From positions 1 through 31,269 of the IMG/VR virus record IMGVR_UViG_3300028837_001967: a DNA stretch of 31,269 nucleotides. The stretch is one strand, 5' to 3'. Each line of letters begins with the position of its first letter. The first letter of the stretch is position 1. The translations under genes and the position numbers were made by a program. Origin of the DNA: a virus. The notes under the pieces are model-generated. The model saw only the letters and a list, made by a program, of their open reading frames with translations, had not been told where the DNA came from and ran no database searches. Below, one piece after another: positions 17,152 through 25,145 of the stretch.

Positions 17152-17641
17152 AAGTATAATTCTCCATAGCTCTGATTCTCCTTTCGGTAATGCTTTAATG
17201 ATTGATAAATGGCATAGGGAACGCTGGAATACTGGAATCGGATATTCTCTTGTAATTCCTAACGGATATCCGACAAAGAAAAATATTGAAGAATTAAATT
17301 ATATTCCTTTTCTTGACGGTTCAGTTGAGGTTGGACGTGTTAATGATTTTAATGAATGGATTGAACAAAATGAAGTTGGCGCTCATGCCCTGGGGTATAA
17401 TCAAGATTCTCTTGGAATTTGTTTTATTCTCAAAAAAGGTGTACGTGAATTAACCAAAAAACAGCTAAGATCAGGAATTGAAGCAGTACAAACATTATTG
17501 ATAAAAAATAGACTTGAACCCACTTCTGTTCTCGGACATTATGAAATTAATCCAAAAAAAACTTGCCCGGATTTCGATGTTGAAAAGTTTAGACAGATGT
17601 TGATCTTAGAAAGAGAAATGCTGGCTAATACTTTTTACTAA
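17138..17641 (+). CDS. N-acetylmuramoyl-L-alanine amidase (endolysin)
   Basis: 167 residues, amidase_2/PGRP fold. Zinc ligands fit the T7-lysozyme pattern: H10 in IILHSS, H134 in LGHY and C143 in KTCPDF; GAHALGYN (H83) is also typical. No signal peptide, so release depends on a holin or spanin-type partner. Cuts the amide bond between muramic acid and the peptide in the cell wall at lysis. It is the last plus-strand gene and overlaps the end of the convergent minus-strand gene by 4 bp. Confidence 0.85.
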   Translation: MQKVKSIILHSSDSPFGNALMIDKWHRERWNTGIGYSLVIPNGYPTKKNIEELNYIPFLDGSVEVGRVNDFNEWIEQNEVGAHALGYNQDSLGICFILKKGVRELTKKQLRSGIEAVQTLLIKNRLEPTSVLGHYEINPKKTCPDFDVEKFRQMLILEREMLANTFY

Positions 17642-17853
17642 CATTCAAGGTATGTCTGAAATTTCCTAATAGCACTTTCATTCATTCTCAAAATTTGTTT
17701 ATAGAAAGATAGAAATATTCTTATGTATTCTTCTGTCGGCTTTTTGGGAGCGGGGAAAATCTTGAGTACAATGTTTCGAGCAAAAATATAACGAGAACAA
17801 TGTGTAAGCTCATTGGCTTCTAATAATGCTCTAAGTTCTTCTTTTGACTTCAT
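17638..17853 (-). CDS. Small hypothetical phage protein
   Basis: 71 residues, helical, basic, with no motif I recognise. Start supported by AGGAG; its ATG overlaps the stop of the upstream gene (ATGA). It is the last gene of the long minus-strand operon and converges with the amidase gene; the two stop codons overlap, and no intrinsic terminator is visible between the operons. Confidence 0.55.
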   Translation of the reverse strand: MKSKEELRALLEANELTHCSRYIFARNIVLKIFPAPKKPTEEYIRIFLSFYKQILRMNESAIRKFQTYLEC

Positions 17854-18035
17854 CTTATTCTCCTCATTAAATTACTACGTGATACAATGACATATTCGCC
17901 ACTGTCAAGTTTGACCTCGATTTGATTTGATTCGTTTCCAACTATCACAATCGTACCAGTCCGCCAGTGCCGTTTGATGTCATTATTGCCGTAGTGCAAC
18001 ATCACCCGCACACCTGGTTTTGGATTAACTATCAT
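17850..18035 (-). CDS. Small SH3/KOW-like beta protein
   Basis: 61 residues from the ATG at 18035, which overlaps the previous stop (AAATGA) and has GAGGGA upstream. Alternating hydrophobic strands with PKPGVRVML and GTIVIVG look like a small SH3-like barrel (KOW or Tudor type), and the basic C-terminus could bind nucleic acid. A longer frame from 18071 is less likely, as it lies inside the preceding gene. Confidence 0.55.
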   Translation of the reverse strand: MIVNPKPGVRVMLHYGNNDIKRHWRTGTIVIVGNESNQIEVKLDSGEYVIVSRSNLMRRIR

Positions 18036-18874
18036 TTCGGATATTCCCTCACTCGTAAACCAGCATCCCAATAATCCATATTTGCACCGTTCGGATCATG
18101 CCTGTACACGCCATTTTCCTTCGCCCAGACTGTGCCAAGCTGTTTAACGAATTTCGGTACTCCCGCTTCAACGCATTGATCCCGCACAGACCGTACCCAA
18201 TCTGGATGTATTGGACGCGCTCCCGGACCCGATTCTCCGCCGACTATTACCCAGTTTATATTTTTTGCAATGTGTGACTCAATATCAATCCTCTCAAGCA
18301 ATGGTTCCATACTCACAAACCGCACGGCTGCCGGAATTTGTGATAATACCGCAATCCGCTCGTCTGCTGTTTTCTGATCTTCACCCGACACGCCGAGCCG
18401 GAGATTTTTTGGTAATTTTTCATCTTTCATTTTTTTAGCAATCGCTAATCCGAATGCGCTTGATCCTGTAGTTGTTTCAGCGGAATCACAAACATAACGC
18501 TTACTATCAATAACTTCGTCGAAATACTTTTTAGCTCTTTTAATTCGTTTTGTTAAAATTTGAAATATGTGATCTTGAAATAGATATATAACCGCCATTA
18601 CATTATCAATAAACCAAAATGGCACATCCTCATGGAAAAAATCACTCATGCTGCACACGAACACCATTCTCGGCTTTTTCCAATGCAGTGGTTCCTGGAG
18701 TCGCTCAGAATGTAACGTAACCCGAAACGGATCGTCTTTCGGATATCCGAATCGTCCCGCTAATCGCTTCGCCATCCGCTCGGCATAACAATTTCGGCAG
18801 CCTTCCGAAACTTTCGTACAGCCGGTTACAGGATTCCAGGACTCATCAGTCCACTCGATTTTTGTCTTTGCCAT
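18032..18874 (-). CDS. DUF5131 (phage Gp37/Gp68) three-Cys protein
   Basis: 280 residues. The N-terminus carries the family's signature GCTKVSEGCRNCYAERM (C19, C26, C29), a three-Cys motif like that of radical-SAM-related proteins, within EWTDESWNPVTGC. Later conserved parts include CSMSDFFHEDVP, QILTKR, VGGESGPGARP and a C-terminal VKQLG. Many phages carry it; the reaction is not settled, though DNA-directed or SAM-dependent chemistry has been suggested. Start has GGAG. The partner protein that sometimes accompanies it (TcmP) is not seen here. Confidence 0.85.
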   Translation of the reverse strand: MAKTKIEWTDESWNPVTGCTKVSEGCRNCYAERMAKRLAGRFGYPKDDPFRVTLHSERLQEPLHWKKPRMVFVCSMSDFFHEDVPFWFIDNVMAVIYLFQDHIFQILTKRIKRAKKYFDEVIDSKRYVCDSAETTTGSSAFGLAIAKKMKDEKLPKNLRLGVSGEDQKTADERIAVLSQIPAAVRFVSMEPLLERIDIESHIAKNINWVIVGGESGPGARPIHPDWVRSVRDQCVEAGVPKFVKQLGTVWAKENGVYRHDPNGANMDYWDAGLRVREYPK

Positions 18875-18885
18875 TATGCTATCTC

Positions 18886-19188
18886 CTATTTGCGCTTAAT
18901 ATATTTTTCAATCACTTCTTTCTGATCTCCGCCAATTTGCTGATTATATAAACCCTTATAAAATGCATGGAATCCCTTCATGTATTTAATTATTTCAGGG
19001 TCGCTAACTTTATCAAGATTGCAACACCATATTCCTTCTTTCCACTTCCAGTTAAAAGGGATTTTTTTACCCGTATACGTTCGCAAATTTGGCTTATGAA
19101 ATAGACGATCAATATACAAATAAACGTATACAGGAGTAGCTAACAGCATTAATAATAAGACGTAAAGAATTATAATCACTCCATTCAT
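18886..19188 (-). CDS. Single-span membrane protein
   Basis: 100 residues. A strong N-terminal membrane helix (about residues 5-27) precedes a soluble, aromatic and Lys-rich domain with two adjacent Cys (WCC). GGAG lies 8 nt before the ATG at 19188; a GTG at 19191 is nearer. No family recognised. Position in the early operon suggests a host-takeover or exclusion role, but that is a guess. Confidence 0.5.
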   Translation of the reverse strand: MNGVIIILYVLLLMLLATPVYVYLYIDRLFHKPNLRTYTGKKIPFNWKWKEGIWCCNLDKVSDPEIIKYMKGFHAFYKGLYNQQIGGDQKEVIEKYIKRK

Positions 19189-19237
19189 CACACTATCTCC
19201 TTTGTGCCGCTATTTCAGTATTCCGCCAATCTCACTT

Positions 19238-19525
19238 TTATCTCCTGTTTTCTCTCGCTTCCTTAAGAATTCTCTTATAATATCCCTTTGACATAGGTTC
19301 AACAACTTCAAATTCCTGCGTGCGCCTTGAAGGATTATAAGGTTTCAACATTGATTCTACTGTGTTATGTCTTTTAATATTATGTTTCTTAATCCACTGA
19401 CCTAAAACACCGGGATGGCACCCTATTATTTCAGCAATTTCCTTAATGTACATTCCACGTTTTAGAAGTTTTTCAATTAACTCTATTCCAAATAAATCAA
19501 TTTTACCGCCTTTTTTTTCCGACAT
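19238..19525 (-). CDS. Helix-turn-helix DNA-binding protein
   Basis: 95 residues. Residues about 14-45 form a resolvase/homeodomain-type helix-turn-helix (LLKRGMYIKEIAEIIGC...LGQWIKKHNI), followed by a basic, probably disordered tail. Likely a small DNA-binding regulator or a replication/packaging accessory. Ribosome site is weak. Confidence 0.6.
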   Translation of the reverse strand: MSEKKGGKIDLFGIELIEKLLKRGMYIKEIAEIIGCHPGVLGQWIKKHNIKRHNTVESMLKPYNPSRRTQEFEVVEPMSKGYYKRILKEARENRR

Positions 19526-19554
19526 TATTTTAGTTTCCCAGCTTTCTTTTATTC

Positions 19555-21147
19555 CTACTGCATACTTTCTCTAATATATTTTGGAATTAACTTTAAATTT
19601 TCAAATATCAACTTTTTAATCTGTTCATCTACTAACCAAATATCACAGTAATCTTTTTTGTTTCTTACTCCTCTATACATACTTTGAATTAAATTTTGAA
19701 TCGCTATTGACCGGTACCATAATTTACCAATAGAACCGGATCCGTATAACCTCTGACTAACTCTTTTATCTGCAAGGGATTCATAAGGACATTTACTGAC
19801 TATCAGGAACCGCGCCTGCTCATTATCTAATGATATTCCTCTCTCCATTGACGGACTAACCATAATTAGCGGCTTAGAGCTTTCTTTAAATATACTTAAT
19901 TTTATTTGCCGATCTTCTGCATCATGAGTAATTAAACGTTTAAATATTCCATCAACTTTATTCTTTTTAATCAATTCTAATATTCTATTTCTTAATTTAT
20001 AAGATGTGCAATGAATTATTCCTTTGCTTGTTGGATATTTTAGTATTATCCATTGAATTTTATCAATCACATTTCCTACATCTCTATCAAAAGTTTTATA
20101 ACTTAGATCACCTGCAGGCTCGATGTAAATTGGTCTGTTTTTAGCTGGAAATGTACTTGGCAATTTTAAGTAATCTATATCATCAAGAGAAATTCCGAGA
20201 AGATAAGCATGTACTTTCATCGGTGGGAATATAGCGCTCATCATAACAATTTTACCCGGGCAATGTTTAAAGAAATATTCTTCTGCTATTTCTGGTGTAA
20301 TCCAAAGGGGTGAAAAATTCCAGCGTTGACCATACTTTGTTTTCTCAACTTTAAATATCCAGGATTCATCGACATGCTCAATAAATAGATTTAATTTGTA
20401 TATTAAAGTTTCAAAACGCTTACGATCCCGGGTAAGCGCTTCATGGTATTCTGAATAAACATTGCTTTCTAATGACTTAATTTTACGATCTAATTCTCTA
20501 AATTCTTTTTTGGCGCAATATAAAGCCTTCTGCGCCCACTTTCGCCAAACAGGTAGTGAATAGTCACTTGCTGTTGTTTTGTACTGTGGCGCCTCAAGCC
20601 CGAGCCTTTTAATGTCTTTTTCAGAGATATTCAATGAAATGAAACTGGATAGAAGATGATCGAGCAAATCGGCTTCATCAAGGACAATGAATTTGCAACC
20701 TGAAAATGCACCTATAAAATTTGTTTCAGTAATGAAGTAAGCATAATTCAATATGCGAAGGGGGTGATTTTTAACTATTTCTTTTTGAAGCCTGTATTCG
20801 CAGGTGGGAACACATTTATCCTTAGGGCAATTATCGGCTTGACGGGAATTGTCTATTCCGCAAGTGTAGTTAGATCGTCCTTTGAGTAATTCGGCTTCTG
20901 GAAAATCTTCAATAATTTGTTCCTGCAAAACCTTAGAATGAACAATATATGTCATATCATCGTAAAGTTTACCTGCGATCATGCCAATTAATGATTTGCC
21001 GGACCCCGGGGGCGACTCAAGAACAACTATTTTTTTCTCTGAATTTACGATGAAATCTATTGCCTGCTCTTGATATTCGCGGAACTCTCGATTTTTAAAA
21101 TTGAAATAAGAATTTTTAGCAGTGTAAATGTCTTTAGAAGTGAACAA
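19555..21147 (-). CDS. XPD/DinG-like Fe-S superfamily 2 helicase
   Basis: 530 residues, starting at TTG 21147 straight after the previous stop, with GGAGAGG upstream. Walker A PPGSGKS (46-52), DEAD box (157-160), and four Cys between them (C96, C107, C112, C116) placed like the 4Fe-4S cluster of XPD/DinG helicases. The C-terminal half has a helicase motif VI-like QSMYRGVR. Predicted 5'-3' DNA helicase for phage replication or recombination. Smaller than DinG (about 700 residues), as usual for phage members. Confidence 0.8.
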   Translation of the reverse strand: MFTSKDIYTAKNSYFNFKNREFREYQEQAIDFIVNSEKKIVVLESPPGSGKSLIGMIAGKLYDDMTYIVHSKVLQEQIIEDFPEAELLKGRSNYTCGIDNSRQADNCPKDKCVPTCEYRLQKEIVKNHPLRILNYAYFITETNFIGAFSGCKFIVLDEADLLDHLLSSFISLNISEKDIKRLGLEAPQYKTTASDYSLPVWRKWAQKALYCAKKEFRELDRKIKSLESNVYSEYHEALTRDRKRFETLIYKLNLFIEHVDESWIFKVEKTKYGQRWNFSPLWITPEIAEEYFFKHCPGKIVMMSAIFPPMKVHAYLLGISLDDIDYLKLPSTFPAKNRPIYIEPAGDLSYKTFDRDVGNVIDKIQWIILKYPTSKGIIHCTSYKLRNRILELIKKNKVDGIFKRLITHDAEDRQIKLSIFKESSKPLIMVSPSMERGISLDNEQARFLIVSKCPYESLADKRVSQRLYGSGSIGKLWYRSIAIQNLIQSMYRGVRNKKDYCDIWLVDEQIKKLIFENLKLIPKYIRESMQ

Positions 21148-21354
21148 TTAACCTCTCCTTTTATTTAAGTAAATATTAGCGCAGGCAATACAACGAATGT
21201 CAAATTTGCGTTTTACTTTGGGATCAAAGTTTCGGTAAATAAATCCCTTTTTAAACCAGACTTTTTCACCACAATCAACACAGTCTCCGGGATACATATT
21301 TACTCCTAAAGGTCGCGCTTTTTCAAGTTCAAGATCACTGAATATTTTAATCAT
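21148..21354 (-). CDS. Zinc-ribbon protein next to helicase
   Basis: 68 residues. CVDC and CIAC pairs, about 30 residues apart, form a zinc ribbon; the rest is basic. GAGGAG precedes the ATG. The stop is directly followed by the TTG start of the helicase, so the two are translationally coupled and may act together on DNA. Its upstream side is the TACAATA repeat tract. Confidence 0.6.
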   Translation of the reverse strand: MIKIFSDLELEKARPLGVNMYPGDCVDCGEKVWFKKGFIYRNFDPKVKRKFDIRCIACANIYLNKRRG

Positions 21355-21360
21355 TTTCTC

Positions 21361-21550
21361 CTCAACATATTGTCATATTGTACTATTGTATACAGTATAT
21401 TGTATTATTGTATTAGTGTATAATGTAATATTGTAATGCAGTATAATGTATTATTGTAGCATTGTAATTGTATACAGTAAATTTTCTTGTATACGTATAT
21501 ATTATATATATTATAGTATAGTATTAGTATATGTATTATTATGTATAGGG
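21361..21550 (-). repeat. TACAATA iterated AT-rich tract (origin/operator candidate)
   Basis: About 190 bp of almost pure A+T with no gene, the largest gap in the early operon apart from the RNA region. On the minus strand TACAATA or GACAATA recurs about seven times, with more TACAAT/TACATTA variants, mostly 9-21 bp apart (one or two helical turns), plus palindromes such as GTATAC (three times). It lies directly upstream of the zinc-ribbon/helicase pair. Iteron-like DNA beside a helicase gene could be a replication origin, a repressor operator or a promoter region. Confidence 0.5.
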
Positions 21551-21555
21551 ACATT

Positions 21556-22050
21556 TTATTTAATCGCTTCTGAAATAGAAAAGCAGAGATCGTTAATTTT
21601 GTCAACCAATTCGCTTTTGTTTGGCAGAGTTGATTTTATAACATCGTCTTGTAAATCTTCTGCCTCTCGTTTTAATTCATTGAGCCTCTGCGCTTTTCTG
21701 ACTTTGTTTAATAATTTTAATTTGGTGTCAAGATCGGTAAATATTTGCCCGGTGTTTTCTTCAATAATTTTGAGTATGGTTTTACAGCCAACAATGGTTA
21801 TTATCCGGTAAAGAGTACTGTGGTTCATGCTTTTACCAGTTTTAGAATCACGCAGCCATCCTTCCGGCATAGCCTGACGAACTTCGCTGATAATGTCAAG
21901 CATGTAAGGCATTACTCGAAACTGTATTGTTTCACTATGTCCCTTTTTGTCTTTTGCCGGAATTCCATGCAATGCGTAATCAATGATTTCTTTTTCAAAG
22001 TCTTGCCATGACTTTAATATAACTTTATCTTGACCTTTGATTTTTACCAT
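21556..22050 (-). CDS. Helical hypothetical protein
   Basis: 164 residues from the ATG at 22050 (GAGG 6 nt upstream; a TTG at 22062 is the longer alternative). Mostly alpha-helix; residues about 105-150 are Lys/Arg/Glu/Leu-rich and predict a coiled coil. No catalytic motif. Next to the repeat tract and the helicase, so an origin-binding or replication accessory role is possible but unproved. Confidence 0.5.
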   Translation of the reverse strand: MVKIKGQDKVILKSWQDFEKEIIDYALHGIPAKDKKGHSETIQFRVMPYMLDIISEVRQAMPEGWLRDSKTGKSMNHSTLYRIITIVGCKTILKIIEENTGQIFTDLDTKLKLLNKVRKAQRLNELKREAEDLQDDVIKSTLPNKSELVDKINDLCFSISEAIK

Positions 22051-22249
22051 TGGATACCTCAAGTTTTAATTTTATTTGGTTGTAACATACTGTGTGAATT
22101 GAAACAAAACCGCGAGAGTTGTTTTTATATTTACAGATATATCCGAAACCAGGGTGAATTTTTAGACTACAAATAGCACAAAAATGAATTTTAGAATTCC
22201 TGCGAATGATCGTAGGCAGCCTATTATTTATTTTATTAACTTTTGGCAT
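22025..22249 (-). CDS. Small zinc-finger-like protein
   Basis: 74 residues from the ATG at 22249; an upstream ATG at 22288 is possible, and neither has a good ribosome site. A CAIC pair and a later HTVC (spacing about 28) could hold one zinc ion. Basic at both ends. Overlaps both neighbours slightly, as in a coupled operon. Nucleic-acid binding inferred. Confidence 0.5.
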   Translation of the reverse strand: MPKVNKINNRLPTIIRRNSKIHFCAICSLKIHPGFGYICKYKNNSRGFVSIHTVCYNQIKLKLEVSNGKNQRSR

Positions 22250-22409
22250 TTTTGAAGTATTTTTCGGGATAATAATATTTAAGTTCATTATTACTAACTA
22301 CTAAGATATTAATGCCATCTTTCTGAAACTTTGTAACAGTAGGACAATGACGGACTCGGTCAGTATCAAGAGTGAAAATTTTTCGGTTGGTATAAATTTC
22401 TAATCTCAT
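22236..22409 (-). CDS. Short hypothetical protein
   Basis: A 57-residue frame in an otherwise empty gap. AGAAAGG lies 7 nt before the ATG and the end overlaps the next gene by 14 bp. Mixed beta/alpha character, one Cys, rich in Tyr and Asn. No family recognised; kept because it fills the gap exactly and has a ribosome site. Confidence 0.5.
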   Translation of the reverse strand: MRLEIYTNRKIFTLDTDRVRHCPTVTKFQKDGINILVVSNNELKYYYPEKYFKNAKS

Positions 22410-22411
22410 AA

Positions 22412-22912
22412 TTAAACCTTTCTCATTTGAATATATGCGTAAGTTAAATGATCTAATATCCAGCGTTCTAATACCGGGCGTTTGTGATTAATAAAAACAT
22501 GAACGTCATATTTAACCCTGACGGACTTTAAGAAACCCCGGATTGCTTCTGGACTAATCCGAGTCCAGTCCGGTAAATTAAATAATTCATTTTCTTTTAC
22601 TTCAATTACTAAAGCTTTAAAATAAAAAGAGCTTAATGATTCTAATTTCCTTTCTGTATTTTTCCTGTCTTTGCCGACATAGCTTAATAAATCGCTTAAT
22701 TGCTTACGCTCTATTGTTACCTTATTTTCCATTCCCCTGATACTGTAATCTCCATGCTTCAAACTGGTATGAATTATCTTTAACTTTCTATTGCCGTTGC
22801 CTTGAAAAAGAGGATTACGTTCACGGGTGTCAATTATTAACTTGAACCCGGGCGGAATAGGCGTTGGCTTGTAACCTACAATTTCTTTATGAAGCTTTTT
22901 TATTTCTAACAT
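22412..22912 (-). CDS. ERCC4-type nuclease
   Basis: 166 residues from the ATG at 22912, inside the 3' end of the upstream gene; a longer frame from 23050 would overlap that gene entirely. It shows the XPF/ERCC4 nuclease core: DTRERN (D28), HGDYSI (D55) and the signature ERKQLSD (E68, R69, K70, D74). A lone nuclease domain without helicase or HhH parts, as in phage members. It would cut branched or flap DNA in replication or recombination. Ends two bases before the next gene. Confidence 0.8.
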   Translation of the reverse strand: MLEIKKLHKEIVGYKPTPIPPGFKLIIDTRERNPLFQGNGNRKLKIIHTSLKHGDYSIRGMENKVTIERKQLSDLLSYVGKDRKNTERKLESLSSFYFKALVIEVKENELFNLPDWTRISPEAIRGFLKSVRVKYDVHVFINHKRPVLERWILDHLTYAYIQMRKV

Positions 22913-23114
22913 ATGCTTTTCTTCTTTCTCTAAGCTGTTCTGCTTCTTTGCGACATTTTTCTTCATCAACACAATCATCGCAGATCTCAGCATGGTATTC
23001 ATCAAATGAAGCATATTCACCACAACATTCACACAATCGGTCTGTATCACGACCGGTACGCCCGTCTATGGCTTCCTGGCGAGCTTCTTCACGGATGCTT
23101 TCGATATCTGACAT
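22887..23114 (-). CDS. Cys-rich small acidic protein
   Basis: 75 residues. CECC and CDDC pairs about 18 residues apart, with a His between, give a treble-clef or zinc-ribbon-like site; the N-terminus is acidic and the C-terminus basic and helical. GGAG precedes the start. It overlaps the ERCC4 gene start by 26 bp. Function unknown, nucleic-acid or protein binding inferred. Confidence 0.6.
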   Translation of the reverse strand: MSDIESIREEARQEAIDGRTGRDTDRLCECCGEYASFDEYHAEICDDCVDEEKCRKEAEQLRERRKAYVRNKKAS

Positions 23115-23326
23115 TATTTAATCTCCTGTTTATAACCGCAATTTACGCAAGTCAAGAATTTAAGATCATTTTTAGATTCAATAATTTTTTCAATTTTATC
23201 CAAATGGACTACTTTTTTGAATTTAATTGTTCCTTCTGTAATCCAATAAAATGTACGCCTGAATCCCGTTATCTTGATATCAGCATACCATCGATTATCA
23301 TTACATTTTGGACATTTAACAACCAT
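23114..23326 (-). CDS. Zinc-ribbon protein
   Basis: 70 residues. CPKC at the N-terminus and CVNC near the C-terminus bracket a Lys/Ile/Phe-rich middle, the pattern of a long zinc ribbon. Stop and next start overlap by one base. Third of four Cys-pair proteins in this 2-kb stretch. Confidence 0.6.
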   Translation of the reverse strand: MVVKCPKCNDNRWYADIKITGFRRTFYWITEGTIKFKKVVHLDKIEKIIESKNDLKFLTCVNCGYKQEIK

Positions 23327-23328
23327 GA

Positions 23329-23553
23329 TTATTCCTTATTGAGTTCGGCAATCTGTGCTTTTGCAACATCTACTGCAAGCACTGTGCGCTCTTTTAATGT
23401 ATAATCATTGTATTTGGGATTTGAAAATATCGCAGCCATTGCAACTTTCGTGAAATCCTCAAGTTTTGTAAGTCCCCATTCATTTAGATGAAGTCCGTTT
23501 TCAGTAGTTTCATAGCATACTGGAAAAGCCGGATCATCTGGATTGATTTTCAT
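23329..23553 (-). CDS. Small conserved phage protein
   Basis: 74 residues. The order of motifs, DPAFPV at the N-terminus, then GLTKLEDF and AMAAI, is like a common family of small prophage proteins that normally read GLTxxxxFA. Their function is unknown. GGAG lies before the start; tight spacing to both neighbours. Confidence 0.6.
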   Translation of the reverse strand: MKINPDDPAFPVCYETTENGLHLNEWGLTKLEDFTKVAMAAIFSNPKYNDYTLKERTVLAVDVAKAQIAELNKE

Positions 23554-23562
23554 AATGTTCTC

Positions 23563-24408
23563 CTATTTTGTCATACTTTTAATATATTCTTTTTCAATAT
23601 TTTCGAGCTTTTTAGAATTTTCCCAACGTTCTTTTATTAGTAATTTAGATATTGTATCAGATATGAGTTGTTCAAGAACTTCTGGATCAAGTGCATCCAA
23701 TTCCCATGAATTTTCTCCATAAATATCAACATAACCAATATATCTTGTATCATCCATTTTTGCAGGGTTCGGCGGTGGATTGTATTTTTCAATCTGTTCC
23801 ATATTTAATGCGATTCTGTTTACTTCTATGCCTTGAAAGGCAAACATTTCAAGCCTTTCTTTAATATCTCTCGACATATCAATTCCACTTGGATCATGGT
23901 CTCCTAAATGAATTACAATAGGTGATTGACCTTTTCGGATATATTTTGATAATCTCAAAGCAGCATTCCACATTTCAGATTGAGATACATATCCCCTGCA
24001 AGAGAAGTAGGGCGTATCAAAAACTTCAAAACCATGTACTATTTCACAATGAGCAGGTTCTTCACCAAAATCCACATTTCCTCTATATCCCTTCGCCTCA
24101 ATCAGATCGAGCATCTGTTTAAGTGAAGGAATCGGGATAAGGGTTTCTAATTTTACAAAAGTACTACATTCGTTGTAAATGCTTATATTATTCTCTTCAT
24201 TTGTACTTGAAATTTGCGCAGCTAAATCATTAACAAAAACCTTCTCAATAAAAATTATATCACCTTTTCTTGCAAATATTTCTACTGGTGTGATTTTAAT
24301 ATCTTCTTGGGTCATTGCGTATTGTCCACGTTTCCACACCCAATTCTTAGTAATATCCGTACCCACTAACGACATTGCTATTTGACGGTCAAGTTGTGAG
24401 TCTGTCAT
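23563..24408 (-). CDS. TOPRIM-domain protein
   Basis: 281 residues. The C-terminal half carries HLGDHDPSGIDM (D170, D172), the DxD motif of a TOPRIM fold, followed by the family's IALNMEQIEKY, PPPNPAKMDD and SWELDAL. TOPRIM domains nick or join DNA in topoisomerases, primases and OLD nucleases; here there is no topoisomerase or primase domain, and residues 1-110 are not recognised. Such proteins recur in phage early operons. A DNA-cleaving or defence-related role is inferred. Overlaps the next start (ATGA). Confidence 0.7.
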   Translation of the reverse strand: MTDSQLDRQIAMSLVGTDITKNWVWKRGQYAMTQEDIKITPVEIFARKGDIIFIEKVFVNDLAAQISSTNEENNISIYNECSTFVKLETLIPIPSLKQMLDLIEAKGYRGNVDFGEEPAHCEIVHGFEVFDTPYFSCRGYVSQSEMWNAALRLSKYIRKGQSPIVIHLGDHDPSGIDMSRDIKERLEMFAFQGIEVNRIALNMEQIEKYNPPPNPAKMDDTRYIGYVDIYGENSWELDALDPEVLEQLISDTISKLLIKERWENSKKLENIEKEYIKSMTK

Positions 24409-24713
24409 TCTTGCCCTTTCATACGTTTTATTTTAAAATAATAATGACCACCTCGTACTGATTTTTGCCAATAGAATAGCCAAAACATAGGAGTATTTCT
24501 TAGTGAGACGATTATGTCCTCATTGCCACTCCAACCTGCTGTATGCAACTCTAAACGTAATACTCGTTTACCCGATAATTTATAATAGTTCTCTGAATAC
24601 CGCCATTCCTGTTCTATAAAATCAAGCAGAGCGAGAACGCTATCCCACTTTAAAATATCCCATTGTTTAATTTTATTTAATGTATTTTCAGAAGGATAAT
24701 AGGGTTCATTCAT
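24405..24713 (-). CDS. Conserved hypothetical phage protein
   Basis: 102 residues. Motifs PSENTLNKI at the N-terminus, HTAGWSGNEDII in the middle and RGGHYYFKI at the end match a small family I have seen in phages and plasmids, of unknown function. Soluble, Trp-rich. Linked to both neighbours by ATGA overlaps. Confidence 0.6.
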   Translation of the reverse strand: MNEPYYPSENTLNKIKQWDILKWDSVLALLDFIEQEWRYSENYYKLSGKRVLRLELHTAGWSGNEDIIVSLRNTPMFWLFYWQKSVRGGHYYFKIKRMKGQE

Positions 24714-25078
24714 TTCTCTTTTACCTCATTATCTATCTCCGGCTTAATGAAATGCCCAGAGAGGATTTTTTTGATTGCTTTGGTATCAAAATCGTGTGCT
24801 TTTTCACCAGTACCAATGTTTTTTACTATGCAAGATGAAAACTCGTGGCATATTTCTATTTCTCGTGCTATTTTATTAAGATCAAGTGCATCAATATCAG
24901 GTATAGTTTTCTGCCGTTGTTTGAACAGGTCGAGAAATCTTTCCAGTGTTTTAATCTCATCCCCGATTGCATGACATACGTCATCGCTATATTTATGGTA
25001 GTCTTTCTCTAACCAGAATTTGTAAGACTCCTCGCATTTTGCAATCCGTTTCTCAGCTTCTTCAATTAAATCTTTCAT
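24710..25078 (-). CDS. Helical hypothetical protein
   Basis: 122 residues from the ATG at 25078, which has GGAGGCGG just upstream; a start at 25117 would read through the hairpin. Helical and acidic with Cys and His scattered, not in a zinc pattern. No family recognised. It is the first gene after the structured RNA region, and a 12-bp hairpin sits 12 nt before its start. Confidence 0.5.
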   Translation of the reverse strand: MKDLIEEAEKRIAKCEESYKFWLEKDYHKYSDDVCHAIGDEIKTLERFLDLFKQRQKTIPDIDALDLNKIAREIEICHEFSSCIVKNIGTGEKAHDFDTKAIKKILSGHFIKPEIDNEVKEK

Positions 25079-25090
25079 TCCGCCTCCATT

Positions 25091-25122
25091 GCGGGATGCC
25101 CGCCCCTCAACGGACATCCCGC
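25091..25122 (-). promoter_or_regulatory. 12-bp hairpin before the ribosome site
   Basis: On the minus strand GCGGGATGTCCG pairs with CGGGCATCCCGC (one G-U) around an 8-nt loop. No T-run follows, so it is not an ordinary intrinsic terminator. Its base is only a few nt from the GGAGGCGG ribosome site of the next gene, so it may shape translation or protect or process the 3' end of the upstream RNA. Confidence 0.6.
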
Positions 25123-25145
25123 TATTTTACGATGTATGTGTTTAG

